Assembly (NCBI GenBank): GCA_964023205.1 | Contig: OZ026833.1 | Coordinates: 8,635,084-8,699,083, forward strand | From: Lutraria lutraria | Lineage: Eukaryota; Mollusca; Bivalvia; Venerida; Mactridae | Length of the DNA stretch: 64,000 nucleotides | Direction of reading: 5' to 3' | Shown: piece by piece, positions 32,267 to 61,057 of the stretch | How the letters are laid out: every line of letters starts with the position of its first letter | Position numbering within the stretch: the stretch's first letter is position 1 | Program-made: the position numbers and the translations under genes | The notes under the pieces: generated by a model | Databases searched by the model: none | Told to the model about the DNA's origin: nothing | Seen by the model: only the letters and a program-made list of their open reading frames with translations

Positions 32267-32815
32267 ACGAGACGAATCCAACGATGTAAAAATCTCAAAA
32301 TTTTCAAACTGGTAGATAGCTCACTATAAGATTCAGGTGACAAAGTATTTAACTGCGCAATTATTCGTAGTCGAGAACTGATGAGAACTGATCTAATATA
32401 TAATGATAAATTGTAGTCAAGTCTCGGTGACTTAGCTATCTAAATTACCATATATATAAGCATTTTGTTTATGTTACAACCTATCATTAGCATAATAAGT
32501 CATTAAAAACGTATTACAATAGTTATGATGCATTAAAGAAATAATATATAAACGATAAATAGCTCTATGCTACATAATTGGAATATAATTTATATTCATC
32601 ACATAGTAATTACCTATTTACATCTCTTGCCTTTTGATATGATAATTTGTGTCGACATGTCATAACAAGTCAGTTTTGTGACAAGTAAATCGTTCTAACG
32701 AGAAAGTACTTAAATGCATTAACATGTCGAAATTCATCATGACAGCCGGTAAGACTTCACATTTTAAAGAAATGTGGTTAACTAATGAATAATGCATGTC
32801 ACCGGAAATTTAGAG

Positions 32816-33181
32816 TTAAAGGCCCAATAGATTTTTTGAATTTAGTAATACGGATCAGGGATGCTAAAATCCTTGTACAGAGCAATAGAAAAAAATGATT
32901 GTAAAATATAAGAAATGCTTTTTTTTGCTCTAAAACAATATTAAATTTTACATAATAAATCTTTAGCGAATTCTCGTACAAATGTTGTCAGATCCTTTTT
33001 TGCAATATCATTGAAAAAAATACAGTACATGTACTTCATTTTTATATGAACATGCACTTCGTGATTAAAAAGAAAATTGCGATTTTTTTATTGCAAGTAT
33101 GTCAGTTTGAGACATCTTTCTAGGTAAAAATCATGAAGACCAACTTTAATTTTAATATCCAAAAAGTTAATGGGACTTTAG
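32816..33181 (-). mobile_element. MITE, TTAAAG family, reverse orientation
   Basis: TTAAAGGCCCAATAGATTTT at the left and AAAAAGTTAATGGGACTTTA at the right are inverted relatives. The complement of the interior aligns with 23847-24215. Both ends are clear, so it is the best full-length reference for this family in the window. Confidence 0.75.
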
Positions 33182-34736
33182 GCAATTTATGATAGGATTC
33201 TGATTCACATAGGAGGCAACACAAATCAGATCATTGGGTGAAAAAAGGTGGGATTAAAATATCTATAGAGGCGTGACCAAACAAATGGGAGGTACCTAAG
33301 AAGAGGAGGAATACAAATCAAACAGCAAACAAAGAAGAGATGGTACACATAAAAATGGATGCACGCCATGTATTAATCATTGAAAACAAGGCAATATAAA
33401 ACAGATCTCTCCAGTGAAATATTTGTATATTGACTCAAATTGTCATGAAGCATTTTTCAGAAATGTCTAAAATACTTTACATCTAGTTCAACAAGCAGAC
33501 ATATCCCGTCACCGTGGGCTTCCCATGTGCAACAACAAGGTCCATGGATGAATTTTAAATCAATGTGAAGCTGCACGTTTGAAGTTTGCAAAACTTGATT
33601 GTTGGTAGACACGTGGAATTATGGTACGCTATGAGAAATCCAAGATGGCGTTCAAGATGGCTGCCAAAATAACTGAAAAATGACCTGTTTTTATTATAAT
33701 AACTGTTAATAAATGATGATTAATTGTTAATACCATCATATCAGCAATCAAACTTCTATAGCCTCGTGCCAATATACATCAAAGTCCATAAACAACACGA
33801 AACAATACGGAAACAATGTATGATAGTGAAACACACAGACAGTACCGCCCACATAAACTGGTTCCCGTCCCATGTTGCAGTGCACCAAAGGCGTTGTACA
33901 GACAAGTAAACAGGAACCAGTATACCGCCCACACGGAGGGTATACATGTATATATGGGCGTTGACTATGATACTAAGTGTGACAGAGGTGAAACTATCCT
34001 CAAGAAATGAAGATTAATCATAATATCATTAACATGAGACTGGTCTGATCGAGTCAAGCATCAATGTAATAAATTAGTATCTGATTTGAAAAAAAACACA
34101 CAGACAACATGAACATCAATCATTTTGCAGTCCATCCATTCATGCAGGGTCTTTCAGAAAACTATTTTAGTGACGGTGATTCAAACGTATACATGTATAT
34201 TCATTGAATACAATAACGTTATAGAACATGTGACTGTTCGTAACAACTGAGTTTTACTTCAAACGAGTGTCATAATACATAATACATGACTGTTTTAATT
34301 TATTTGAACTTACAATCAGTCATACAAAATAAGCAATTGCTTTTGACTTTATTTGGTATAATGATTTATTATCATATTAAATGCAATCACTGGACCAAAG
34401 TGTCCCGATTAGTCAATTCAGTCGCTATCATTTATTCAATACATTCTTAATGACATAGTTTCAAGCCATTTAAATATGACATTACCGTATTCTTGTTTGA
34501 TCAACGTAATTAAAACATCTGAGGGATAGTCTGACAAATTTGTTCAACCTAATGTTGTTGGACAAGTAACGTACGTAAGCAATACGAGTATTTGTTCAAG
34601 TCGTATCATAGCTTTAATTGAAAATGCAACGGAGTGAAATGACTTTAATTTTGTATCACAATAGAATGTTTAGTTACTATTTTGATTGAATAACTCGAAA
34701 TTAACAGATGAAACATCGTGATGACCACTGTTATCA
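33182..34736. other. Intergenic, no gene recognised
   Basis: Between the two convergent genes. A GCCCACATAAACTGGTTCCC block near 33846 is inverted at GGAACCAGTATACCGCCCAC near 33912, so a small foldback remnant is likely. No coding exon was seen. Confidence 0.45.
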
Positions 34737-35765
34737 GTGAGGTTTGTCCTGTTGTCAGTCAGGTTTGTCCTGTTGTCAGTCAGGTTTGTCCTGTTGTCAG
34801 TGAGGTTTGTCCTGTTTTCAGTCAGGTTTGTCCTGTTTTCAGTCATGTTTGTCCTGTTTTCAGTCAGGTTTGTCCTGTTTTCAGTCAGGTTTGTCCTGTT
34901 GTCAGTCATGTTTGTCCTGTTTTCAGTGAGGTTTGTCCTGTTTTCAGTCAGGTTTGTCCTGTTGTCAGTCAGGTTTGTCCTGTTTTCAGTCAGGTTTGTC
35001 CTGTTGTCAGTCAGGTTTGTCCTGTTGTCAGTCAGGTTTGTCCTGTTGTCAGTCAGGTTTGTCCTGTTATCAGTCAGATTTGTCCTGTTTTCAGTGAGGT
35101 TTGTCCTGTTGTCAGTGAGTTTTGTCCTGTTGTCAGTGAGGTTTGTCCTGTCGTCAGTCAGGTTTGTCCTGTTTTCAGTGAGGTTTGTCCTGTTTTCAGT
35201 GAGGTTTGTCCTGTTTTCAGTGAGGTTTGTCCTGTTGTCAGTCAGGTTTGTCCTGTTGTCAGTCAGGTTTGTCCTGTTTTCAGTCAGGTTTGTCCTGTTT
35301 TCAGTCAGGTTTGTCCTGTTGTCAGTCAGGTTTGTCCTGTTTTCAGTGAGGTTTGTCCTGTTTTCAGTCAGGTTTGTCCTGTTGTCAGTGAGGTTTGTCC
35401 TGTTTTCAGTCATGTTTGTCCTGTTTTCAGTCATGTTTGTCCTGTTTTCAGTCAGGTTTGTCCTGTTTTCAGTCAGGTTTGTCCTGTTGTCAGTCATGTT
35501 TGTCCTGTTTTCAGTCAGGTTTGTCCTGTTTTCAGTCAGGTTTGTCCTGTTGTCAGTCAGGTTTGTCCTGTTTTCAGTCAGGTTTGTCCTGTTGTCAGTC
35601 AGGTTTGTCCTGTTGTCAGTCAGGTTTGTCCTGTTATCAGTCAGATTTGTCCTGTTTTCAGTGAGGTTTGTCCTGTTGTCAGTGAGGTTTGTCCTGTTTT
35701 CAGTGAGGTTTGTCCTGTTGTCAGTGAGGTTTGTCCTGTCGTCAGTCAGGTTTGTCCTGTTATCT
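34737..35765. repeat. 21-bp minisatellite, about 49 copies
   Basis: The unit GTTTGTCCTGTTGTCAGTCA + G repeats every 21 bp with variants at CAG/GAG/CAT and GTTGTC/GTTTTC. All frames stay open because 21 is a multiple of three (complement reads NRTNLTE/D; plus reads CPVVSQV), so the long open frames here are artefacts. Units 4-20 and 32-48 carry nearly the same order of variants, indicating a block duplication inside the array. Confidence 0.97.
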
Positions 35766-36770
35766 GACCTAGATTTTTACCACAAATGGCCAATGTTCGA
35801 ATTTGTCTTACATATCATTAAGACAAACATCCTGACCAGTTTGGTGAAGATACAATCAAAATTTGACATCTACGGTGTCAATAAGGTTTTCCTAAGATTT
35901 GACCTTGTGACCTAGTTTTTTACCCTAGGTGACCCATATTTGAACTTGTCCTTAATATCATTAAGACGAACAATCTGACAAGGTTTGGCGAAGATCCAAT
36001 TTAAACCATGACATTTAGGTTTTTACCCAAGATTTTACCTGGTGACCTAGTTTTTGACCCCAGCTGACCCATATTCGCCCTTGACCCACATATCATTGAG
36101 GCAAACATTCTGACATGGTTTGGTAAAGATCCAATCAAAACTGTGATATCTACAGTGTTAACAAAGTTTTCCTAAAATTTAACCTGGTGACCTATTTATT
36201 GACCCCAGATGACCCATATTTGTACTTGACCGTTAATATATCATTAAAACAAACAATTTGATATGGTTTTTCATAAGATTTGACCTAGCAACCTAGTTTT
36301 TGACCCAAGATGACCCATGTTCGAAGTTGTCCACGACAAACATTCCGACAAGGTTTCACGATGATTCAATCAAAACAGTGACTTCTAGAGTGTTCACAAG
36401 GTTTTCCAGCAATTTGCCCCGCTGACCTAGTTTTTGATGCAAATGACCCATCATGAAACTTGACCTAGGTATCATTGAAATAAACACTCTGACAAAGTTT
36501 CATGAATATCCTATCAAAAACAGAGATTTCTAAAGTGTTCACAAGGTTTTCCCTTATTTGGCCCTGGTGACCTAGTTTTTGACCCCACATGGCCCATTAT
36601 CTAACTCGTGCAAGATGTTGTCGATTGTAACATTCTGACCCTGTTTTGCGAAAATAGAGGTAAAAATGTGGCCCCTAAGTTCACATGGTAAAAGTTTGAT
36701 GACACACGATGCTGGACGAAGACTGATCACAAAAGCTCACCCTAAGCACAAGTGCTCATGTGAGCTAAAA
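35766..36770 (+). repeat. Composite repeat of ~150-bp GACCTAGTTTTTGACCCCAG units, head missing
   Basis: Imperfect tandem units: GGTGACCTAGTTTTTGACCC, GATGACCCATATTTG, ATCATTAAGACAAACA, TCTGACAAGGTTTGGTGAAG, AAGGTTTTCCTAAGATTTGA. It ends AGTGCTCATGTGAGCTAAAA, as at 59559 and 62172. The usual hairpin head is absent; the 21-bp minisatellite abuts its left edge. Confidence 0.85.
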
Positions 36771-36952
36771 ACACAAGACAATTCAAGTTGAATAAACAGT
36801 ATCTTTATTGTGCATTACTGAAACATTTCCAATGCAAGAACAGCTGAATTCTACATTCTATTTGAAATACAATGAAATTAAATACACTGTAACATTTTCA
36901 TGTTATGATACATATAAAACAATTACTTGTATATAGAAGATGACCTGTATAA

Positions 36953-37345
36953 TAAGAGGGTCAAGTGGCCCTGCAATTCTCACCTGAGAAACAAGTTATG
37001 GCAATATCGCTAAAGAATTTGTTTAAGATAAGTAAAAAATATTGCAAAATAAGACATCTGACCTCTGGAGCAAGGCCAATTATGACCCAAGGGACATTAT
37101 TTTAGCAACTTTGTAAGAGGGTCTCTAGATGTTGCACCATGCCAAACATCTAAGCTTAGATCAAGAAGACTTAAAAAAAAAATCCTATATATGTCTTCAT
37201 AAACATGTGACCCATGGGGCGGAGCCAATTTTGACCCCTGGAACATTAATTTAGCACCTTTGTTAGAGGGTCTATAGATGGTGATCCATGCCAGATATCT
37301 AAGCTTTAGATCATGTAGTTTATGACCAATGTTTCAATGATATCG
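36953..37345 (+). repeat. Composite repeat with variant hairpin head
   Basis: Begins AATAAGAGGGTCAAGTGGCC, then TCTCACCTGAGAA. It holds two ~170-bp units with GACCCAAGGGACATTATTTT / GACCCCTGGAACATTAATTT and TCTAAGCTTAGATCA. It is a different body behind the same kind of head as at 41898. Confidence 0.65.
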
Positions 37346-37372
37346 CTACTGTCTGAAAGTTAAAGCCAATCA

Positions 37373-37648
37373 TTGGCTGTTTCTAGGCTCATTTCAAATT
37401 GGACCAATGGCAAAAGCTGCATTCATGAACTAGATTCAATGTATAATTTTTTTTCTTGGAGTGCTAAAAAAGTTTTAAAAAAACTTAAAATAAAACTACA
37501 TGAATTAGACCAAACTGCAAACTTTACAGAGAAACAAGCCCAATTTTTAAAAATTTATTTTCGAAGGAAGAAAAATACCTCACAATTGGAGTTTTTTAGC
37601 CAGTTTAGACTTATCCAGAATGTATCTAAACACTTGTTTTTGTCATAA
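37373..37648 (+). other. Unrecognised 91-codon open frame
   Basis: A Lys-rich frame (VLKKLKIKLHELDQTANF, IYFRRKKNTSQLEFF) with no recognised domain, no convincing splice sites and repeats on both sides. Possibly a decayed coding fragment; a functional gene is not supported. Confidence 0.25.
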
Positions 37649-38480
37649 TAAAAACCTCATGAGCCATAAAATGGAGATCATACAGCATTTAACACACATA
37701 CACAATATATATTATACTGTATTAGCCAACAATGAACAATAAAAAGCCCTCTTAAAATCTAAAATATTGATTCAAAAGAATAAATAAAAAAATATGCCAA
37801 TGTTACACCCTTTCGATAAGAATTCATGAAATTATGAATTTCTCTTGAATTATTTTTGCATTTTTCATGAAAAGTTCATGAAATAGGACTATCTGACATT
37901 GGAAAGCTGCTATGAACTAAAACAGCATTCTTTTATATTAAGTGTAATACAAATGACACGGAACATGTTAAAACATAAAATGATTACATATACCATGTAT
38001 ACCCTGATAAACATCCCTCCATCAGATACGCCACTATCCAAATATATGCCCCAGTCCTAAAAAATGCCCCTCCCAGAATCAATGTACCAATATATTACTT
38101 CATATCCATTACTTTCCAAAGTTGGGGAAAATGACAAAAAAGTTGGAAAGTATGGTGAAAATAAAAAAAAGATGTAAACAGCCAAATAGTCCCCAACGAA
38201 AAATAATGAAACCACAGTCTATGATTCCATCCATCCAGAAAATTGTTCAAACAATAATAAAATCTCCCTCAAAAATACATATCAATTAAGGGATGTTTAT
38301 TAGAGCATGCCTGGTAATTTGTATAACGATTATCCAAACTAGCACCGAATATCTGAACAAAAGTGATTTATTGGTAAGACTAAAAATAGCCATGTTTATG
38401 GTGACTTGACCAAAATACATCAGGGTTGGTAGGTAAAATTTCTTTTCTGAAAAAAAATAACCTAACAAGTTTAATACTAC

Positions 38481-38686
38481 TTTTCAACATTCAGAGTCAT
38501 ATGAGGCGGACAGTTCACTTAACTATCGTTCCAGGGAAGAACCAGTACTAGACTCCCATCCTCCGTAAGCAACTGCCTACTTTCTCACATAAAGAGACAT
38601 GGTCGGTAGCTGAACTCGAACCCACAACCCTCTATCAGCGAGAGGTTACAGCGACAGTAACCACTCGACCACAGAGGCGGGTCTTA
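38481..38686 (-). mobile_element. tRNA-derived SINE, minus strand
   Basis: Read on the minus strand it begins AAGACCCGCCTCTGTGGTCG, AGTGGTTACTGTCG (A box) and GTGGGTTCGAGTTC (B box), then ACATAAAGAG-complement and GTAGGCAGTTGCTTACGG. A second copy is at 48405-48606 and a fragment at 8440-8518. Confidence 0.8.
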
Positions 38687-38940
38687 AATCCTTAGTGAAA
38701 ATACAAGAACGATTCATACTCAAGTATTTTCAGACTTTGGAATGTTAAGTCGGTTAACCATAAACATGACTATTTGTTTCAGCCAAATAAACACTTATCA
38801 AAAACGAGATTCCGCAAAAAATTGAAAAAAAAATAAAAAAATTAGAAAACTTCAATTCTACAAAACAACAACAAATTCTTTAATGTTATAAGCCAATGAT
38901 TTCTCTGAATCGGAAGCTTATGAAAACACATATTTTAGCA

Positions 38941-39199
38941 TTAACCCTTTCGCTGCCAATGAGACGCACATATCTGTCTTCACAAATCTCTGCATACTTT
39001 CCAACATGATGGGCATGTTGACTTCACAAATCTCTGCATATTTGCCAAGTGACTCGTCCACACAAATCTTCATATGTTTATCAACTTCACAGGTATATAC
39101 CCATTTGGGAATTGGTTAAATAAGCTTGCATTTCTTAGAAATTTCCCTGGCATACAGTGCACAATGTAGACAATATGTGCCTGACAGCGAAAGGGTTAA
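38941..39199. mobile_element. piggyBac-like MITE (TTAA ends), 259 bp
   Basis: TTAACCCTTTCGCTGCCAAT at the left is mirrored by CTGACAGCGAAAGGGTTAA at the right. A TTAA target with termini starting CCC is typical of piggyBac-type elements; the superfamily call is inference. It contains a direct repeat of TTCACAAATCTCTGCATA. Confidence 0.75.
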
Positions 39200-39394
39200 T
39201 TGTTAAACTAATTATCTGTAGATATACCCATAAAACAGGTCAGTGTTGCATATAAATACTTAAAACATGGACAGAAAAATGTAGGATTTCTTAACAAAAC
39301 TCATGATACAAATTCATTAAAAAAATATCTAACAAATATTACAATGATGATAACATTCATACCAGCATATAGAATGATAAAACATGCAGAAACT

Positions 39395-39690
39395 AGGGCT
39401 GTCACAGAGGTGACTAATACCCCCACCGCCGCTTTGACACTAATACTGCAATAGTACACTATATGGCTAAGTTCAGGGGGTCATAACTCTGCAATGAGTG
39501 AATCGTTGGGCATGAAAGTTGTGTCTTGCACATCTACACTTCATGGTGATAATATATTTCAAGTTTCATTGCAATAGCTTAAAAAATGTGGAAGTAGTTC
39601 GCTCCACAAACTTTATGCGGACGGACAGACCGACCGACCAACAGAGTGACTCCAATATACCCCCTCTCAAACTTCGTTTGCGGGGTTATA
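39395..39690 (+). repeat. Dispersed repeat (CACAGAGGTGACTAATACCC ... GGGGTTATA)
   Basis: CACAGAGGTGACTAATACCC, ACTATATGGC, TTTCAAGTTTCATTGCAATA, CGGACGGACAGACCGACCGA and AAACTTCGTTTGCGGGGTTA; a second copy is nested at 42884-43142. The paired TACCCCC/GGGGTTA ends recall the element at 24674. Confidence 0.75.
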
Positions 39691-40419
39691 AAAATATCCG
39701 TATGTGTACACATTGATCAACGATTCATCATTTAATGTACATACCTATGAGTTGTAATCAGCAATTAAACAATTACTTATTGTTAATGTCATTATTTGTA
39801 GAAAACATCAACATAATTAAGTCATGTATGATTTTTGTTCAGGGCTAAATACACGACAAATAGACTTAACTAAATCAACAAAAACTTTAGTGTTAATTTG
39901 AAGAAAGAATGTCTAAAAATTTATGTCAGGACACCCAGGTTGTATTTCTAAAGCACTTTCTTCTTAAATCTCAGTGAAGTAAAGATCATATAAATAACTA
40001 CTTTATTGTTAAACACTGACACATCTGTTAGTGTTCTAGGCATTAACCAATTTTTTTCAAATTGTGTACTTTTTTCTTATCATAAATTTATATGATAATT
40101 TTTACATTCTATCTATATTTACATACCACTTATATAATATAAAAATTTCATTCAATTTCTAATACACCATGATACAAATGTACATACACATGTACATCGA
40201 AATTAGATGTGACCCACTGACATATTCTGGGCTATCAATTAATGATAAATGATAGTACATGAGAAACAATTAATGAATCTTAATAGGAAAGATATATCAC
40301 TTAACTAAACAAAAGACCATTGTTGCATATTACTAAGTCTAATTACAAGTTTTACGTGAAAAGAAAAGGTTGTAAAAAAATGTCAGAAATGATAAAAGTT
40401 CGTTGACCAAAAAGGTTAC

Positions 40420-40795
40420 AGCCAGTAGGTCAAACAATTTTTTTTTTTCAAAACAGCAAGTAGGTCAAACAATTTTTTTTTCAAAACAGCAAGTAGGTCA
40501 AACAATTTTTTTTTTTCTTCAAAACAGCAAGTAGGTCAAACAATTTTTATTTATTTTTTTCAAAACATGAGCACATTTTGTGAGAATAATGTGGTATGAC
40601 TTGGGCCCATTTTTATCTGCTTAGGATTTTTCCATTAAAAAATTTAAGGGCCTTGTCTACTCAGTGAGATCTATCCACCTATAAAGTTTCATGTTGTTGC
40701 CTCCTATAGTTTCTGAGTAATGAGCTACAGTAAAGTTTTTGCACGACACAGATCACAATAGCTCAACTTTTACTTCAAAAACAGATGAGCTAAAA
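40420..40795. repeat. Short tandem repeat and composite-repeat tail
   Basis: 40420-40565 holds four copies of AGCAAGTAGGTCAAACAATT followed by a T run and CAAAAC. 40650-40795 (CTCAGTGAGATCTATCCACC, TTTCATGTTGTTGCCTCC, GATGAGCTAAAAAT) matches 50640-50835 and the tail of 49193-50229. Confidence 0.7.
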
Positions 40796-41897
40796 ATTGA
40801 AACATTACAAATGAAAATTCAATATTCATTCTGTGCATTGATAGTATGAAGCGAAACTTCAACAGGATGTCTGAGGTGGCCGCTAACACAGGTTTAATTG
40901 TATATCAGATTGTGTCATCTTGGCAGCATTCAATTCTCAGGCTCAAGTTGGAACCAGATAACGAGAAATGTCTTTAAAAAGACAGTCGCTAAGTTTCTTT
41001 AATGTAATTTACACTGTTGAAATAAAAAGTATAATTTTTATGAAATTCCCAAATTACCGTTATAGTACCGTGTGAACACAATTTATCTACAGCAGTCCAA
41101 TTACTGTAGGTCACGCCTTAAAATGTTAATGTTAGGTCTGCTAAATAAATTACGAATTTAGTCATATCTACTGTATATTAACTCCAATAGATGTAAAATG
41201 TTTTTAAAAAAAACGTATATAACTTGATTTCGACCGCAAAAGATTTTACTTGACCAATTTTACAAGCACAAAAAGTACACTTTAAACAGTTGCAGACACA
41301 CTATAAGTTGGCGTGGTCTTAATTTTTCTACGCTTGTAGATTTCACCAAATGGAAGGAAGGGTTTCTTCTAAATCATCCAATGGAATGAGGAATTTCTTC
41401 TCAATAATTAATATGTCATGCCAAGAAATATTGGTAAAAAGTGATTCTAGACACCTTCACGAAAAAATGATCAGTAACTGCTGGATTTTCTCGATAATAA
41501 TGAGGAATAGTATGACATTGTGATACTGGCAAATACTGGCATAAGTACTACAACATGATACAAATCAGACAAACTGAAAACAAAATCCCGATAAATTAAA
41601 AAACTCCAAGCAGTAAAGAGTTCTGACACAATATGACACATGTAATAAAATGATGACATAAGAACAATAATTCATGAAGATGAATGAATTAAATATTTTA
41701 ATTATAATATATTATACAATTTTAGAAAATGTACAAGACAGTGAGTAGTTCAAATCACTGCCGTGACTAAATTAATGATAAAAAAATAATGGCAAAATTA
41801 TATAAGTGGTCAGAGGTTGGTTTCACAACTACATGTATTGACAAATCTGATAATAATGGATTTTTATAGACAACTATATAACTCACTCACACAAATA
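40796..41897. other. Intergenic, no gene recognised
   Basis: AT-rich sequence with short repeat scraps (for example ACACAGGTTTAATTGTATAT near 40886). No exon, RNA gene or clear element. Confidence 0.45.
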
Positions 41898-43252
41898 AAC
41901 AAGAGGGCCAAGATGGCCCTAAATCTCTCACCTGAAAACAAGACACTATAATACATGACCAGGTAATATATTTCTTCCATCTTGTATAACATGTTTCTAC
42001 ATAGATTTTGATAAAAACAAACTGTAATTTTCAGGAATACTGGACGCGGGTAAATGTTCATTCTGTGTAAATATGAATATGATTAGTGAAGAAATGAACG
42101 TGCTATAATACTGTAAACAAGCTAAAATGTAGCAATAAGTCAAGGACCAATAACTTTACAAGTACTAGTTCGATTCCGCCAATAATCACACTCTTTAAAG
42201 ACCTTAAGGTCATACACATTAGAATTTAGGATTGGTGAAGAATGAAGGCGCTAGAGTGTAAACAAGCTGAAATATATCAAATTTTCTATGCCAAGGGCCC
42301 ATAACTCTTGAAGCCCTAATCCCATTCAGACATCATTAAACTTGTCCAAGACCTTAAGGTCAAACACTTTCAGTGTAAATATGATTAGGATTGGTGAAGA
42401 AATGAAGGTGCTAGAGTGTAAACAAGCTAAAATATAGCACATTTTCTAAGTCAAGGGCCTATAACTCTCTCTAAGTCCTCGCCCGATTTCGCCCAAAATC
42501 GATTTTGTCCGAGACCTTTTGGTCACACACATACACTGAAAATATTATTAGGATTGGTAATAAAATGAAGGCGCTAGAGTGTAAACAAGATAAAATATAG
42601 CAAATTTTCAAAGCTAAGGGCCTAAACTCTTGAAGTCCTAGTCTGATTCTGCCCATGATTAAACTTGTCTAAGATCTTTTTATGTCATACAAATTAACTG
42701 TACATATGATTAGGATTTGTGAAGAAATAAAGCTGCTAGAGAGTAAACAAGCTAAAATATAGCAATTTTTTAAAGTCAAGGGCACATAACTCCTTAAGTC
42801 CTCGTCAGATTTTGCTCATAATCAAACTTGGATGAGACATTGTGGCCATTTACATCATGACCAATTTTGATAAAGATTAACAAGCGCTATCACAGAGGTG
42901 ACTTATACCCCTGCCGCCACTTTGACCCTAAGTATGTAATAGTACACTATACGGTTCAAGCAGACATCACATCTTGCACATCTACATTACATGGTGATAA
43001 CATATTTCAAGTTTCATTGCAATTGCTGAAAATGGAAGTAGTTCGCTCAACAAACTTGTGATATTTTATGCGGACGGACAAACCCACCAACCGACAGAGT
43101 GACTCCAATATACCCCCTCCCAAACTTCGTTTGCAGGGTATAATTAAGCGCTGTGGATGCAAGAGTGTTAACAAACTAATTGTGCCCAGACACTGGACGC
43201 CGGACATTCATTAATCCTGAAAGCTGACCTGATCAATCAGGTGAGCTAAAAA
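41898..43252 (+). mobile_element. Hairpin-headed composite element with nested repeat
   Basis: Head AACAAGAGGGCCAAGATGGC (stem AGGGCCA/TGGCCCT), then CTCTCACCTGA. The body is about five degenerate ~160-bp units (AAGTCAAGGGCCCATAACTC, CCGATTCCGCC, GATTAGGATTGGTGAAGAAA, GTAAACAAGCTAAAATATAG). The tail ATCAGGTGAGCTAAAAAAC inverts part of the head (TCACCTGA). The repeat of the 39395 type is inserted at 42884-43142. Hairpin near one end, tandem core and short subterminal inverted repeats resemble non-autonomous Helitron-like elements, but this is not proven. Confidence 0.65.
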
Positions 43253-43514
43253 ACAAATTAATTTAAATATATCCTAAGAAAAATCACAGAAATATATTGC
43301 ATACTAACGAAAATGGCAGTATCATTTATTCAACATACATAGAGGATGCAAAATGATAGAGAATCTTGAAAGTTCATCTTATTCAGACAATTCTTATCTA
43401 ATTACAAGATGTACACAAAATATCATTTTGTTCAACTCCTGAAAATTTTCGACCAGCATTTCAAGGGATACATTAATATGAATAAAAATATGGAAAAGCC
43501 TTTCTCAAACTTTG

Positions 43515-43520
43515 TTTATT
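43515..43520 (-). other. Candidate poly(A) signal of UGDH
   Basis: AATAAA on the minus strand, 277 bp past the UGDH stop codon; it is the first such hexamer I find downstream. Use is inferred. Confidence 0.35.
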
Positions 43521-43796
43521 AAAAAAAACATGATAACAGAATAAAGATATCAAAATACTAGTAACCGAAAATTTTGTTCTAAGAATGAATTCAGGCAGTA
43601 ATCCACCAACAGGTTAAAAAATTATCAGTAATTTGGCCTCTTTTAACAAATACATTCTATCATTAATAACATAAACTGAACAACATCCAGCAACACCATA
43701 ATTGGTAGGCCCTTAAAAAATCTACAATGATCCCCTACATACTGTACAAAAAAATTTAAATCCAAATTGGTCCAATTTTTACATAATTATGCCACG

Positions 43797-60271
<16,475 letters not shown>

Positions 60272-60273
<2 letters not shown>

Positions 60274-60395
60274 GATTAACTGAAACGAAAAAAATATGTT
60301 CAATAAGGGTCATCCCACATTTGGAACACCTTTTTTTATGATTAACTGAAAAAAAAAATATGTTCAATAAGGGTCATCCCACATTTGGAACACCT
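60272..60395 (-). repeat. Tandem duplication spanning the UGDH start-exon splice acceptor
   Basis: ATGATTAACTGAAACGAAAA to TTTGGAACACC (60272-60337) is repeated at 60338-60395 with three or four changes. In gene sense this gives two pyrimidine-tract-CAG|TTAATC acceptors about 66 bp apart; the upstream one is followed by ATA where the real one has the ATG start. Confidence 0.9.
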
Positions 60396-61057
60396 TGGCA
60401 TTCCATATCTTCACCTACAACCTGTGACAGATGCATTTGGTAATAATAGAATCTATCATTGCGTTGGGTTGTGGATAAGGCAATCTCACACGAGGCTTAG
60501 AGATAAGTACAAAGAACGAGGCTTCCTTATCCACGACTCATAAGTAATGGTAGATTTATTTTCTCACTGCTTAATCGGCATTATTTTAGACGATTTAACT
60601 TCAATTTTCAATACATTTACACGATTTTGCAGGAAATTATATCTCGCAACGTTGAACAAAATGATGTCATTTTATGACTTTTTACACGATCTCTGGTAAA
60701 TCACTTGTCAACGTTCCAACGTTGCTCCCGTTGTAGATAACCCCATACGAGATAAGATTTTCCAGCACCGCTATTTTTAGTAACTTTTATGGATTTTTCT
60801 ATCCAGTTAGTGAGAATAAACAAAAACAGCAGATATTTTATCTGCCTGATGAGTGATGAAGGCATGGCATTTAAATAATGGCAAACTTGCAGATATATAA
60901 TTATATTCAGGGATAAAAGTTTGGGAAAATTTGAAAAACCTGAAAATTAGGTGAGAAAATCGCAAAAACATAAGCAAAATTACTGATGTCAGTTCTGTCA
61001 ATCTAATTGGATCATTGGATTAACGTTATTTGGAAAAATTGTCCTTTCCAAACTTTA
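60396..61057. other. UGDH 5' flank or intron, no exon recognised
   Basis: The non-coding first exon of UGDH should lie here or further right. GGATAAGGCAATCTCACACG and CTTCCTTATCCACGACTC near 60473-60540 form a loose inverted repeat. No promoter could be identified. Confidence 0.4.

Noticed and set aside
32044..32343. 99-codon minus-strand frame with an RERERE run
   Set aside because: The run comes from a (CT)n microsatellite and no domain is present.
34670..35915. Long open frames on both strands (275 aa minus; 349 and 392 aa plus)
   Set aside because: They are the reading of a 21-bp minisatellite, whose period is a multiple of three; no start context, splice sites or unique sequence.
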